Below, in pieces: positions 1 through 12,326 of a DNA stretch of 64,000 nt. The stretch lies in contig NC_092628.1 in NCBI RefSeq assembly GCF_039555335.1, positions 34,804,965-34,868,964 on the forward strand, read 5' to 3'. This DNA is from Amphiura filiformis. Taxonomy: Eukaryota > Echinodermata > Ophiuroidea > Amphilepidida > Amphiuridae. The stretch's first letter is position 1, and each line of letters opens with the position of its first letter. The notes beneath the pieces were generated by a model, which was not told the origin of the DNA, did no database searches, and worked only from the letters and a program-made list of their open reading frames with translations. The position numbers and the translations under genes were made by a program.

Positions 1-1387
1 ACTGATAGGATTATCCACAATGGCTTAGGCAGTCAGCCATGTAGGGAGTGTTTTACACACCCAAATTTGTAAATACACACCCTGCGGCCCCGGCCCACAT
101 GGGTCATGGCCTATACTTTGTAGTTTGTACACAATTTCACAAATCTTAAATTTACACACCCAAACCTTCAAATCCTGCCTAAGAGTTAAGACCCTGATTA
201 CCCCCTAAATCAGATCCAGATAAACTGAAATTTTTGAAATGTTTTTTCCATGGATAATTTATTGAATTATTTCCATATAAGAACGGATGCTAAAAATAAA
301 AATAACCAAGTTAAAATCATGGCTCATTTAACCGTCTATGCTTGGTTAATTGTGTATATTTCATGATGAGCTGAGTCCGAGACGCTACATGTACATAAGA
401 AATTAGTTTTTACACGTGTACTTTTATGAATGAAACTTGAAAGTAAATAGTACTATCATCAAGTATCTAAAACACCGACATGCTACACTGTTACTGTTTA
501 TGTTTACTACTACATGTACCATGCCACTGTAGTGTACTACATCAGTACATGTATAGACTATAGTATGTCTGCTGTGCCTGTGTGACGCGCGTATGCATAT
601 TATTGTAAACAATAAATGGTTCAAACCTAGCCCTACCTTCTTGATAAAACGAAACCAGATAGCCCTTTTATACTCAGTTTCGTTGATTAAAAAAAGCATG
701 ACTATAATTCTCATAATATCAGATTAATTAATTAAACCGTATTATGACTGACTAGCAAGTAGCATGCTAGGCAGTCGAACGATAGCTGATTAACCAATGA
801 AATGTGTTATAGGAGGACACGCCACTGACACACACACACACATAACATTCCACTTGATTAGCCCAGACGAAAACATCACAGACAAACCTCCAAAAATCCT
901 ACAAATTTAGGCTTTATCGACAATTAATCATGTTAGTCAGCATTGCAGAAAGATACTTTGTGTTCCTACCTTCACTTAAACGCCAATTATCGGACATATA
1001 ACGGTGAAATCATGCAGTACTTAGCTAATATTTTCTTCGTCTGGTGTTTGTTGACAACTTCCCACGACAAGCCACGAGGTTTGTGTATATGATTCCTTGT
1101 GTACGGCAAGGCACGTCATGAATAATGAATGAGAATTGGCGAGCCCCCAACAGCCTCCTATAGCTGTATAGCTACGAAGTTTCTTCTGCACGCGCGATAT
1201 ATACAGTGAATAATCCGTGATATAGAACGGAGAATTTAGATTGATGTTGTTTTTATAATTGGATCGGGAAAGGAATCACGAGATGCCTGAATCACTTGTA
1301 AAACAATCCCTTTAAAAGGTGATGGTCCACCATGAAAGACACTTCATAAGTTTCAATAGGGCCTATATCATTATTCCAACTTACTAA
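1..1387. other. Gene-free AT-rich DNA with short CA repeat
   Basis: No open frame in this stretch looks like a protein: the longest has no recognisable domain and a composition like random AT-rich sequence. A short CA microsatellite lies near 828-843. I see no splice-site pairs or RNA gene here. Confidence 0.5.
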
Positions 1388-1912
1388 CAGGCGCGTAGCA
1401 AGCGGGGGGACAGGGTGGACGAAGTCCATGGGCCCCGAGGGTTCAGGGGCCCCGGCACAAAAGCAAACATTAAATAAGGGCTGATAATGGAGTTATACTA
1501 TTGGGCCAGATGGGCCCGGGTCCTGGGCAATTTTGGGCCCCCAAAATTGCCCTATAGGCCTATGCATCTTTCTTTTAACCCCAATAACAGCATGTTTTTT
1601 GGTCAAAATAGGGCAAAATTGTAAATTTTCCGCGCTTCGCGCGCATTAAAATACCAAAATTTATGTTGATCTGGGGCCAAGTAGTCTGAAATTGAATTGA
1701 ACAAAATAGGTTAGTCCCCCTTTAGTTAAACCAAAACTTGGCCACTGACTTGAGTACACATGCCTTCCTCGGCACGTGACGCGTGACGGTTCGGGACCTC
1801 CAAATTTTGGCCTGGCCCAGGGCCCATAAGGTAGGCTAAATCCCGCCCTGCTGTTAAAAGGGCCCGTACTGTTCCTTGTCCATGGGCCCCTGATGTTCTT
1901 GCTACGCCACTG
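1388..1912. mobile_element. hAT-type MITE with 8-bp target duplication
   Basis: The ends are imperfect inverted repeats: CAGGCGCGTAGCAAG at the left, and the reverse complement of the right end reads CAGTGGCGTAGCAAG (13 of 15 match). The 8 bases CTTACTAA flank it on both sides (1380-1387 and 1913-1920). An 8-bp duplication with CAG...CTG ends is the signature of the hAT superfamily. The interior is GC-rich (runs of GGGCCC) and encodes no transposase, so it is non-autonomous. Its middle shares the gggcccaggg / ccaaaattttg wording with the element at 7258-7616. Confidence 0.8.
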
Positions 1913-2075
1913 CTTACTAAGTATCCAAAAGTCAAATTCACCTCTTCTAGTTTCATGCCATTGCCACGTATCTTATTTTTAGGAATTTTTGATAAAGAAC
2001 AGGCCGTGACCAGGATTTATTTGGGGAGGGGCTGATTAAAAAAAATGGATATTTTTTAATTTTGACCTTTTTGGA

Positions 2076-2771
2076 CTACACTCATAGAAATGACTTGTTC
2101 GCCTTGTTGGCGCAATTCAAAAGGAGTAAGTTTGGACAACTCAAAAATAGTGTAAAAGTTGCCAAAACAAAATTCATTTCTTCTTTCTTTTATCCGAACT
2201 TAAAAATGCTGAAAAAGCTCAAAAGTTCCGTCAACTAATCAACTTTGTTGGCATTACTTAAAAAGTTGATGTAAGTCGTTGCGTCAACTTTTAAGTAATG
2301 CCAACTTCTGAATTCACTCAGGAACTTAGAAAAATAAACAAGGTTCAAAGAACCAATTAGTTGAGTTATTGTAACTCAACATGTAAGTTGACCGGTAACT
2401 CGTTCATATTATTATTAAGTTAGGCCTACTGGTAGGCCTATATTGTTTTGAGTTATTCAAATTTAGTACTTTGTTACTTAATTCACGTAATTGGATCATT
2501 TTCTGCACAATTAGCAGTATTCAAATATTTATTTTTTTAATCAGTGCAAAATTTTGTATACTATAGCACACCTCTAGAAAATTATGCTAACCTAGTTTTA
2601 TTTTTTGAGTTGTAACAACTCAACAAAGTAAGTGCAAATGAGTGCGACCAACATAATGATATCGAGTCAGCATTACTCAAAATTGTACGCGTTGGCATTA
2701 CTCGGAAAGTTGACGCAACAACTTACATCAACTTACTGAGTAATGCCAACGAACAATTTCTATGAGTGTAG
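2076..2771. mobile_element. Non-autonomous inverted-repeat element (about 0.7 kb)
   Basis: The left end CTACACTCATAGAAAT is the exact reverse complement of the right end, and TTGTTCG/CGAACAA extends the match inward with a small gap. The trinucleotide GGA lies immediately outside both ends (2073-2075 and 2772-2774), a possible 3-bp target duplication. Further inverted repeats lie inside (for example 2248-2305 and 2690-2750, both built from GTTGGCATTACT and AAGTTGA blocks), so a single strand could fold extensively. No coding capacity. Superfamily not assigned. Confidence 0.65.
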
Positions 2772-5425
2772 GGAGAGGGTGGGGGATTTTGGAACTACTT
2801 GATATCAGCACATGAGACTGATAAACGATATCAGTAGTAGGCCTAGCTGCGCGATAGACTACCTGATATCAGCAATAAATAAGACTTGATAATCTACCTG
2901 ATTTCAGCAGCAGATAAGATTGTAATTGATAGCCTACCTGATACCAGTAACAGATAGACTACGGTATTGATAAACTACCTGATATCAGCACTGAGCGATA
3001 AACTACCCGATATCAGCAGTAGATGAGCGATAAACCGTTACCTGATATCAGCAGTAGAGATGAGCGATAAACTACTTAAAAAATCAGCAGTAGATGAGCG
3101 ATAAACTACTTAATATCAGCAGTAGACGAGCGATAAACTACCCGATATCAGCAGTAGATGAGCCGATAAACTGAGCAGCAGATGAGTGATAAACCGTCAC
3201 CTGATATCATGAGTGATAAACTACCTGATATCAGCAGAAGATGGGCGATAAACTACCCGATATCAGCAGTAGATGAGATATTGTTAAACTACCCGATATC
3301 ACCAGTAGATGGGCGAAAAACTACTTGATATCAGCAGTATATGAGATATTGATAAACTATCTGATACCAGTAGTTGATGAACAATAAACTACTTGATATC
3401 TGATATCAGCAGTAGATGAGTGATAAACTACCAAATATCACCAGAAGATGAGCGATAAACTGCTGATTTCAGCAGTAGATGAGATATTGATAAAGTAGGC
3501 CTACCTGATATAAGCAGATTAGTAAAAACCGGATATCAGCAGATGAGACTGATAAACGATATCACCAATATGTAGGCCTAGATGAGCGATAAACTGCCTG
3601 ATATCAGCAGAAGATAGGGGATTAACTACCAGATATCAGCAGAAGATGGGTGATGATAAACTACCCGATATCAGCAGTAAATGAGATATTGATAAACTAC
3701 CCGATATCAGCGGTTGATGAGCGATAAACTACCTGATATCAGCAGTATGTTAGATATTGATCAACTACCCGCAGTGGATGAGCAATAAACTACCTGATAG
3801 CAGCAGTAGATGGGCGATAAACTACTCGATATCAGCAGTAGATAAGATATTGATACGCTACCTGATATCAGCAGTTGATTAATATAAACCTGATATCAGC
3901 AGATGAGACTGACAAACGATATGACCAGTAGATGATCGATTAACTACCTGATATCAGCAGAAGATTGGCGATAAACTACCCGATATCAGCAGATGAGATA
4001 TTGATAAACTACCTGATATCAGGAGATGAAACTGATAAATGATATCAGCAGTAGATGCGCGATAAACTACCTGATATCAGCAGTAGATGAGACTATTGAT
4101 ATAAATCTACCTGATTTCAGCAGTTGATGAGATTATAATTGTTAAACTACCAGATATCAGCAACAGATGAGACTATTGATAAACTACCTGATATCAGCAG
4201 TTGACGAGCAATAAATTACCCGATATCAGCAATAGATGAGAGATAAACTACCTGATATCAGCAGTAGATAAGCGATAAACTACCTGATATCAGCAGTAGA
4301 TGAGCGATAAACTACCTGATATCAACAGTAGATGAGATAATGATAAATTACCTGATATCAGCAGTTGATGAGCAATAAATTACCCGATATCAGCAATAGA
4401 TGAGAGATAAACTACCTGATATCAGCAGTAGATCAGCGATAAACTACCTGATATCAACAGTAGATGAGATAATGATAAACTACCTGATATCAGCAGTTGA
4501 TGAGCAATAAATTACCCGATATCAGCAATAGATGAGAGATAAACTACCTGATATCAGCAGTAGATCAGCGATAAACTACCTGATATCAACAGTAGATGAG
4601 ATAATGATAAATTACCTGATATCAGCAGTTGATAAGCAATAAAGTACCTTATATCAGGAGTTGATAAGCAATAAACTGCCTGATATCAGCAGTAGATTAG
4701 TGATAAACTACCTGATACCTGCAGTAGAAGCTAGTAGATGAGCTATAAACTACCTGATATCAGCAGGAGATGAGACTATTGATAAACTACCTGATATCAG
4801 CAGTAGATGAGACTATTGATAAGCTACCTGATATCAGCAGGAGATGAGACTATTGATAAATTACCTGATATCAGCAGTAGATGAGACTATTGATAAACTA
4901 CCTGATATCAACAGTAGATGAGACTATTGATAAAGAGGGCGCACCACCAAATCACTCCACGAATTTTACACGAATTATGTAACAGTGAAATTCGGTTAAA
5001 ATAGTCCACCGCTTATTTGAGCTTGTTGCGGCTTTATTTTCTAAACGTATATGGTCGAATCCAACGAAAAGTGTACACGGCATGTTCAGGGCCTTAACTT
5101 AAAAGTATTAATCAATTGGCATTCGTTTTTGTATTGTGTTTATTCGCCTTGATCATACGCTTCGCGCCATATATAATAAGACCCCTTTCTGTGAAAAACT
5201 TAGACACAGAGACCCCAAAACATGCTATTTTTACCCATTTTTAAAAAATATTTCTTAAAGTATTTTTAAAAACATCTAAATCAGTTATGAAAAGAAGTCA
5301 TTGGATTGAATCTAAATTGATTTCCTGAAAGGTGTGTATTCAAAGATTGCCTGTTCAATTTATTTTTCACTTATTTGTACATAATTATGAATTTTTGTGA
5401 TAATTTTTGAGTGGTATTTTTTACA

Positions 5426-7105
5426 TTACCTACGAATACAATTTTTCATAGCACTAGATATATCTTTAAAAATGAAAATCACTAATAAATGCGCAATTGA
5501 TACAAGCTTTGATATGTCCAATACTGAAATGCATTGCATTCGGACATCTTTATTATTGTGTTTAGCTGCCAGAAATTCTAAATGGCACAAAGGTAGGTTT
5601 GGTAAAAAATATGCATTACCTCCGAATACATGTTAAAAGCTGTGTCATTTCCACAAACTGAGAGAATAGTAAACAATAGTTAAGCAATAGGTGCAGGGTA
5701 ATACACTCTTTATTTCTACCAAGTTTCAATAGCCTGCGTTTAAATATTTCTGAGATGTCAACAATAAAAGCAAGTATTCGTCGGTAAATTTCGGTAACCG
5801 AATGTTACTTACGAATACAATTTGACATCATGACAGTATGATTGTGAAACACCGCCATTCATGCCAATGCCCATATTGGTACATCAAATCATATGTCAAT
5901 GAATGTTGCGAATTCACATAGGCCTACATGCCCACCATGCAAAACTGAATACGGCTTAATTGTTGAAAAATATGTACTGAAATAGACGACGGTCTGCTCA
6001 TTTGAAAGAAAAATCTGATTCGAAGAAGATTAGAAGGGGATAAATACTTGGATTTGCCAGCTGTCATCTGTGTTTCATTTTAAACGTTTACCGACCTTCT
6101 GGTTTCTGAGTAATTTGTGTCCAAATTGGTTTATCCGAAGGTAACTTTTGACGTTTTCGCTAAATTTACATACGAATACCGTGGACAAAAACGAATTTTC
6201 TCATTGTCTCATGATCTAGACAACACAGTGGTGGGCCCTAGTATAGAGCTAATTATAGTTGCCCTCAAACGAAAGGCCACAAGACGTAACTGACTCCAAG
6301 ATGGACTTCACAAGTCTGCAATGTGCAATTAAGCAAATTAAAGTCACTTTAGTGCCTTTGTTTCTTACTTCAATCCTCTTTCAACCACTGTGAACCGACA
6401 TTAAATATACATGATAGGGTCTCAAGTATCAATAAACGCACATAAAGAAAATAATACATTCAAAGTGCTTTATAAAATGAAGATTTGATTGCGATATCCA
6501 CCAAAAGTCTAATTCTTACCTACAAATACTGAAATGTTACTTACGAATACAGCATAGGTAATACATGACATGTGTAATGAAGTGTCCTTACCAATGGAAA
6601 TTAATTGTCAACAACTTTAAGCGGTACCCCCGGACAATATTATTACCCATATACGGATACATTCAACAATTATTATTTATTATGTAAATTTGCTGTTTAA
6701 CTACTTGTATATCAAAATGAAGTGTTCAAAATCTTGCTAAAAGCATCAAAAAAATTGTGATCTAAGGAAAAAGTATTTCATTTGGACGTACCATCTGAAA
6801 GAGATCTAAAAACTACCATTTTATTATCATAATAGCAAAATTTGAACCTCTAAACTCAATATAGAAATTGTTAAATCGCTCGTGTTACCTACGAATACCC
6901 GGGTAAACTTCATTTTCAAAAATAAACTAGCATAAATTGACTAAGATCATATTGATCGCGTTATAAAAATAAAAACAAATATTTTCTGGTTGAGCTAGCA
7001 TTTTCCTGACACCCCGTGGTCTACATTACACGAAAAAAGTGTTAATGGGAATATTCCATTTAGTATTGCGATAGTGAAAGCATCCTAGTGGTATTCGTAG
7101 GTAAC
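5426..7105. repeat. Nine scattered GTTACCTACGAATAC-like motifs
   Basis: Direct copies or one/two-base variants lie at 5426-5439, 5616-5629, 5805-5818, 6165-6179, 6515-6529, 6536-6550 and 6884-6898. Inverted copies lie at 5774-5787 and 7091-7105. The shared core is TACxTACGAATAC. Spacing is irregular (about 20 to 350 bp), so this is not a tandem repeat. Repeated short motifs inside a transposon often mark binding sites for a transposase or host protein; here that role is inferred only. Confidence 0.7.
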
Positions 7106-7257
7106 ATTGGGTTTTGATGTCACATTTACTATCATACGTCCTGGATTTATTTTTCAAGATTAGTATGTAGTAGGCCCTATGGGCAAAAGGAAAAAATTGT
7201 GGAGACATTTTTATTTTGGACTTTTATTTTTGGCCCGTGGACACTTTTGGTTGGATT

Positions 7258-7616
7258 CAGGGCCGGATTTACCATAGGGCCAGATGGGCCCGGGCCCAGG
7301 GCCCCCAAATTTTGGGGGCCCTCAAAATTGCCCTGTGCAGTGTGCATTTTCCATTTTAGCCCCAAAACACCATGTTTTGGGCCATAATAGGTTAAATAAT
7401 TGCAAAATTGGCACAGGCCTGTTATATAGCAAAATTCAGCTTCATTTTGAGCTTAAATATTCTAAAATTCAAATTTTTTCGCGCGCTTCGCGCGCATCGA
7501 TCAAAGTACAATTTAAAAACCTGGCCCCTAGAGTGCATATGCCTTCCTCACGGTGCGTTGGGGGTCTCCAAATTTTGGCCTGGCCCAGGGCCCCCAAAAA
7601 GGTAAATCCGGCCCTG
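7258..7616. mobile_element. hAT-type MITE nested in the right terminal repeat of 5052-7630
   Basis: The ends are perfect inverted repeats CAGGGCCGGATTTACC / GGTAAATCCGGCCCTG, flanked by the 8-bp duplication GTTGGATT (7250-7257 and 7617-7624). Removing the element and one duplicate restores the right terminal repeat of the host element to match its left one, which independently confirms the borders. The interior is GC-rich and non-coding and resembles the element at 1388-1912. Confidence 0.85.
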
Positions 7617-8976
7617 GTTGGATTCAACCATTAAGTCAAATGTTACCAGTTTTCAGCTCATTTGCTTCCGACAAGTGTATACATGAAGAAATCTGAGAAA
7701 AAGTCCCAATTTTTTTATTTCAGAGTTGAAGTTCTGGCGCGAATTTGATCAACGTCCGGTTTCCAAAATTGAGTGATTTTTTTTGGGTTAAATTTGCACA
7801 ATTTTTCTTTGCGGCAAAATAACAAAAAAAGTCGGTGGTTAGCAATATATTGTGTTAAAAGAATAATATTCTACACATGATCAGCTTTAATTTGATAACA
7901 AGCTTCATTGCTGAAATGCAAGTGCCAAAACGAAATCCAAATATAGGCCTTTTACCGTGTATTTCAATGGGCGCGTTAAGTTAATGGTGGTGAGCTCCCT
8001 AAACTACCTGATATCAGCAGTAGATGAGACTATTGATAAACTACCTGATATCAGCAGCAGATGAGACTATAAGTGTTAAACTACCAGATATCAACAAAGA
8101 TGAGACTATTGATAAACCACCTGATATCAGCAGTAGATGAGATAATGATAAACTACCTGATATCAGCAGTTAATAAGCAATAAAGTATCTGATATCAGCA
8201 GTTGATAAGCAATAAACTACCTGATATCAGCAGTAGATGAGTGATAAACTACCTGATATCAGCAGTAGATGAGCTATAAATTACCTGATATCAGCAGTAG
8301 ATGAGACTATTGATAAACTACCTGATATCAGCAGTAGATGACACTATTGATAAATTACCTGATATCAGCAGTAGATGAGCGATAAGCTACCTGATATCAG
8401 TAGTTGATGAGTGATAAACTACCCGATAACAGCATTAGATTAGTGATAAACTACCTGATATCAGCAGTTGATTAATAAAAACCTGGTATCAACAGATGAG
8501 AATGATAAACGATATCAGCAATAGATGAGCGATAAACTACCCGATATTAACAGTAGATGGGCGATTAACTATCCGATATCAGCAGTAGATGAGCGATAAA
8601 CTACCTGATATTAACAGTAGATGGGCGATAAACTACCCGATATCAGCAGTAGATGAGTGATAAACTACCTGATATTAACAGTAGATGGGCGATAAACTAC
8701 CCGATATCAGCAGTAGATGAGTGATAAACTACCCGATATCAGCAGAAGATGAGACTATTGATAATCTACCTAATTTCAGCAGGAGATGAGACTATAATTG
8801 ATAAACTACCTGATATTAGCAAAGATGAGACTATTGATAAACTACCTGATATCAGCCGCAGATAAGACTATTGATAAACTACCTGATATCATCAACAGAT
8901 GAGACTATTGATAAACTACCTGATATCAGCAGTAGATGAGACTATTGATAAACTACCTGATATCAGCAGCAGATAA

Positions 8977-9818
8977 GGCCAAAAAAAAAATTGTTGTGTT
9001 GCCCTCCCAAGCCTAAAATCTGGTAGTACACCCGGCCGGATTTTTTTTTTTTTTTTTTTAGCAACTGAACCATTTGATACCTACTATTTCACAGTAACAT
9101 GAGTGAAGAGAGGCATATGCTTAATATTGGCTGTATTTTCTACCCAATGTTGAATATTTTATTGAAGTAAATATTAATATTAAGGCCCTTCACAATTAAT
9201 TCTTAGTTTACTATTTAAAGATTTTAAAATAGGCATGAGGTAACTTAATTATTAGTTATTTATTACTTATTATTTTCTTCATTTTGAAACAAGTGGTCAC
9301 AGCCCAATATCAACATGAACATCCTGCATGGTACATTTTGGCACTGCAGATCATATTGCAATTATGGTTGATTTTATACATTGATAATTAATAATATGTG
9401 TTATTTGTTTGTTCAGGATTCATGATTTAAGTAAGAAAGTAGCAAATTAATGTAACAAAAATGTCATTTAACAGAGAAAATGACAGAGAGAAAAATCAAA
9501 TAATTAAATATTTTGCAATTTTCAATTTTTGATGCGGGTGGGAAATAGGAAACTCAAAATCAATTGTGAAGGGCCTAAACATCCATGTTGTTGGGATTCA
9601 ATGAGTCAGTCCTACTATCCAATTAAAGTGCTGGCTTGGGGCACAATCTTTTTAGTGAACGTTATGGATCTGGGAATAGGCTTGGGGGTACATGTATGAT
9701 ATAAAAAATCATTTGTTAAAAAAATTATAAAAAAAAAAAAAAAAAAAAAACCCGGGCCCAGATTTTCGCGATTTTGACCCGGCCGCGGAGGGCAACACAA
9801 CATTTTTTTTTTTTGGCC
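8977..9818. mobile_element. TAA-target MITE (PIF/Harbinger-like)
   Basis: The ends are GGCC followed by a run of A and then TTGTGTTGCCCTCC; the mirror image (GGAGGGCAACACAA, run of T, GGCC) closes the element. The duplication TAA flanks both sides (8974-8976 and 9819-9821). An empty paralogous site survives in the same satellite near 24284-24305 (cagcagataagactctaac), so the borders are secure. A 3-bp TWA duplication with GG-starting ends fits PIF/Harbinger. The AT-rich interior has no convincing coding sequence; frames beside the A/T runs are composition artefacts. Confidence 0.8.
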
Positions 9819-11098
9819 TAAGACTCGAACTGATAAACTACCTGATATCATCAACATATAAAGACTATTGATAAACTACCTAATATCAGCAGTAGATAAG
9901 ACTCTAACTGATAAACTACCTGATATCATCAACAGATGAGGCTATTGATAAACTACCTGATATCAGCAGCAGATAAGACTTTAACTGATAAACTATCTGA
10001 TATCATCAACAGATGAGACTATTGATAAACTACCTGATATCAGCAGTAGATGAGCGATAAACTAACCGATATCAGCAATAGATGAGCGAAAAACTACCTG
10101 ATATCAGCAGTAGCTAAGATATTGATAAACTACCTGATATCAGCAGTTGATGCGCAATAATCTACCTGATATCAGCAGTGGATGAGTGATAAACTACCCG
10201 ATATCAGCAATAGATGAGCGAAAACTACCTGATATCAGCAGTAGGTGAGATATTGATAAACTACCTGATATCAGCAGTAGATGAGCAGTAATTTAACTGA
10301 TATCAGCAGTGGATGAGTGATAAACTACCCGATATCAGCAGTAGATGAGCGATAAACTACCAGATATCAGCAGTAGATGAGTGAAAAACTACCTGATTTC
10401 AGCAGTAGATGAGATATTGATAAACTACCTGATATCAGCAGTTGATAAACAATAAAGTACCTTATATCAGCAGTTGATAAGCAATAAACTGCCTGATATC
10501 AGCAGTAGATGAGTGATATAAACTACCTGATATCAGCAAACGTGACAAACGATATGGGTGATAAACTACCTAATATCAGCAAACGTGACAAACGATATCA
10601 CCAGTAGATTAGTGATTAACTAGCTGATATCAGCAGAAGATGGGTGATAAACTACCCAATATCAACAGATGAGATATTGATAAACTACCTGATATCAGCA
10701 TTTGATTAATATAAACCTGATATCAGCACATGAGACTGACAGACGATATGACAGTTAGATGAGTGAAACTACCTGATATCAGCAGATGGACGATAAACTA
10801 CCCAATATCAGCAGATGAGATATTGATAAACTACCTGATATCAGCAGTTGATTAATATAAACCTGATATCAGCAGATGAGACTGACAAACGATATCACCA
10901 GTAGATAAGTGATTAACTACCTGATATCAGCAGAAGATGGGCGATAAACTACCTGATATCAGCAGATGAGATATTGATAAACTACCTGATATCAGCAGTT
11001 GATTAATATAAACCTGATATCAGCACATGAGACTGACAAACGATATCACCAGTAGATGAGTGATTAACTACCTGATATCAGCAGAAGGTGGGCGATAA

Positions 11099-12326
11099 CC
11101 CAGCAAACACAAAAACGTTTTTAAAACGTTTTAAATAAGTTATATTTTGGGTTTTGGTTTAGGTAAAAACGTTTTAATAACATTAAAATGTCGGGTTATG
11201 TAAAGGTCATAAAATCATTTTAAACGTTTTGTATGAAAACACACTACAACAATATTTTTAAAATGTTTTCGAAATGTCATTGTAAACTATTTTTGCAAAC
11301 ATTTTGGCCAAATATTTTGTCAACACTTAAATTACATTATGTTAAAATATTTGCACCCAGCAAACACAGAAATGTTCTTAAAATGTTTTTTACAAAACGT
11401 TTTAAGGGATCTGAAATGAGCGTTTTGACAGTATTATTTTGTGGGACATGAGAGTTCATTTTTTGAAATTTACGATTTAATACAAATTTTATGACAAATT
11501 ATTAAAATTTGATATTTTTCACATTTTTGATATATAACAGTCCTCGAAGTAAATTTTATAAATCTAAAGTGTATGTAGCTGGGAGGAAAAGCCGACGATC
11601 AATTGAAAATGTTGACCTTTCATATTGAAGATATGGATTTTTTCCCAAAACGACCTCATTTTTTTTTTTTGGAAAAAAAAATCCATATCTTCAATACGAA
11701 AGGTCAAAATTTTCAATTGATCGTCGGCTTTTTATCCCACCTACATACACTTTAAGTATAAATCATCAGATTTATAAAGTTTACTTCGAGTACTGTTAAA
11801 TATCAAAAATATCAATTTTTAATCATTTACCATAAAATGTGTATTACATCGCGAATGTCAAAAAATCAAAATTATTTGATATCAGAACGACATTCTTCGT
11901 ATTCGGAATGCAATTCGATATGTCTGATGTGCTCTAATGTCCCACAATAAATACTGTCCAAACGTTCATACCCCTTCCCTTAATAACATTTAAATGTCGG
12001 GTTATATAAAGGTCGTGAAAACATTAAAAAAATATTTTTTCAACCCCAAAATAACATTCTGTTTAGAATAATTTGTACCAAGTTTTCAAAAATGTTTTTG
12101 GAATGTTATTAAAACGTTTATATACCATTTATATAACCCGGCATTTAAATGTTTTCTGTAAAACATTTGTGTTAGCTGTGCAGTAAATTACCAACAAATG
12201 TTATAATGTTATGAAAACGTTTTATACCATTAATGTACCCTTTATATAACCCGACATTTAAACGTTTTCTGACAACCTTTTATAACTTTTTGCGAATGAT
12301 GTCAAAAACGTTTTGTGTTTGCTGGG
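11099..12326. mobile_element. CCCAGCAAACAC inverted-repeat element
   Basis: It begins CCCAGCAAACACAAAAACG and ends with the inverted equivalent CGTTTTGTGTTTGCTGGG. It splits a satellite unit (gggcgataa | element | aaactaccc). The empty form is present at about 10935-10985, implying a duplication of about 2 bp (AA). The interior repeats AACGTTTT and AATGTCGGGTTATATAAAGG motifs in both orientations. A second copy of the terminal sequence occurs internally at about 11356. No coding capacity. Another element is nested at 11406-11979. Confidence 0.75.
11406..11979. mobile_element. Nested foldback element at a TTAA target
   Basis: TTAA occurs immediately on both sides (11402-11405 and 11980-11983). 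The uninterrupted sequence cgttttaataacatt is present at about 11168 in the same host element, so this is a genuine insertion. The ends are inverted (TTTTGACAGTATTATTTTGTGGGACAT-type sequence on the left, its complement on the right, imperfect). The centre is a long hairpin: 11575-11660 pairs with about 11672-11760 around a T-rich loop. TTAA targeting suggests a piggyBac-type mobiliser, but the ends (GGG...CCC) are not the usual ones, so the family is uncertain. Confidence 0.65.

Larger units (their letters stand above)
5052..7630. mobile_element. Non-autonomous DNA element with internal motif array
   Basis: The inserted DNA begins TGGTCGAATCCAAC and ends GTTGGATTCAACCA once the nested hAT at 7258-7616 is taken out. 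The inverted match continues inward through GTGTACACGG / CCGTGGACAC, giving about 29 bp of terminal repeat. Copies B-D of the host MITE lack it, which proves that it is an insertion. The flanks (ata on the left, tta on the right) do not give a clean target duplication. No transposase is encoded. The interior carries nine copies of a GTTACCTACGAATAC-like motif. Confidence 0.75.
4934..8000. mobile_element. Satellite-borne MITE, copy A, split by a larger insertion
   Basis: The left end reads AGAGGGCGCACCACCA; the right end, damaged here, corresponds to TGGTGGTGCGCTCCCT in the other copies. It sits inside a satellite unit (tattgataa | element | aaactacc), consistent with a TAA-like short target duplication. 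Copies B-D are 474 bp. This copy is interrupted after about 118 bp by the element at 5052-7630 and resumes at about 7631. It encodes nothing. Confidence 0.8.

Noticed and set aside
9615..9857. An 80-codon frame with a phenylalanine run
   Set aside because: It is produced by the poly-A/poly-T tracts of the MITE at 8977-9818.
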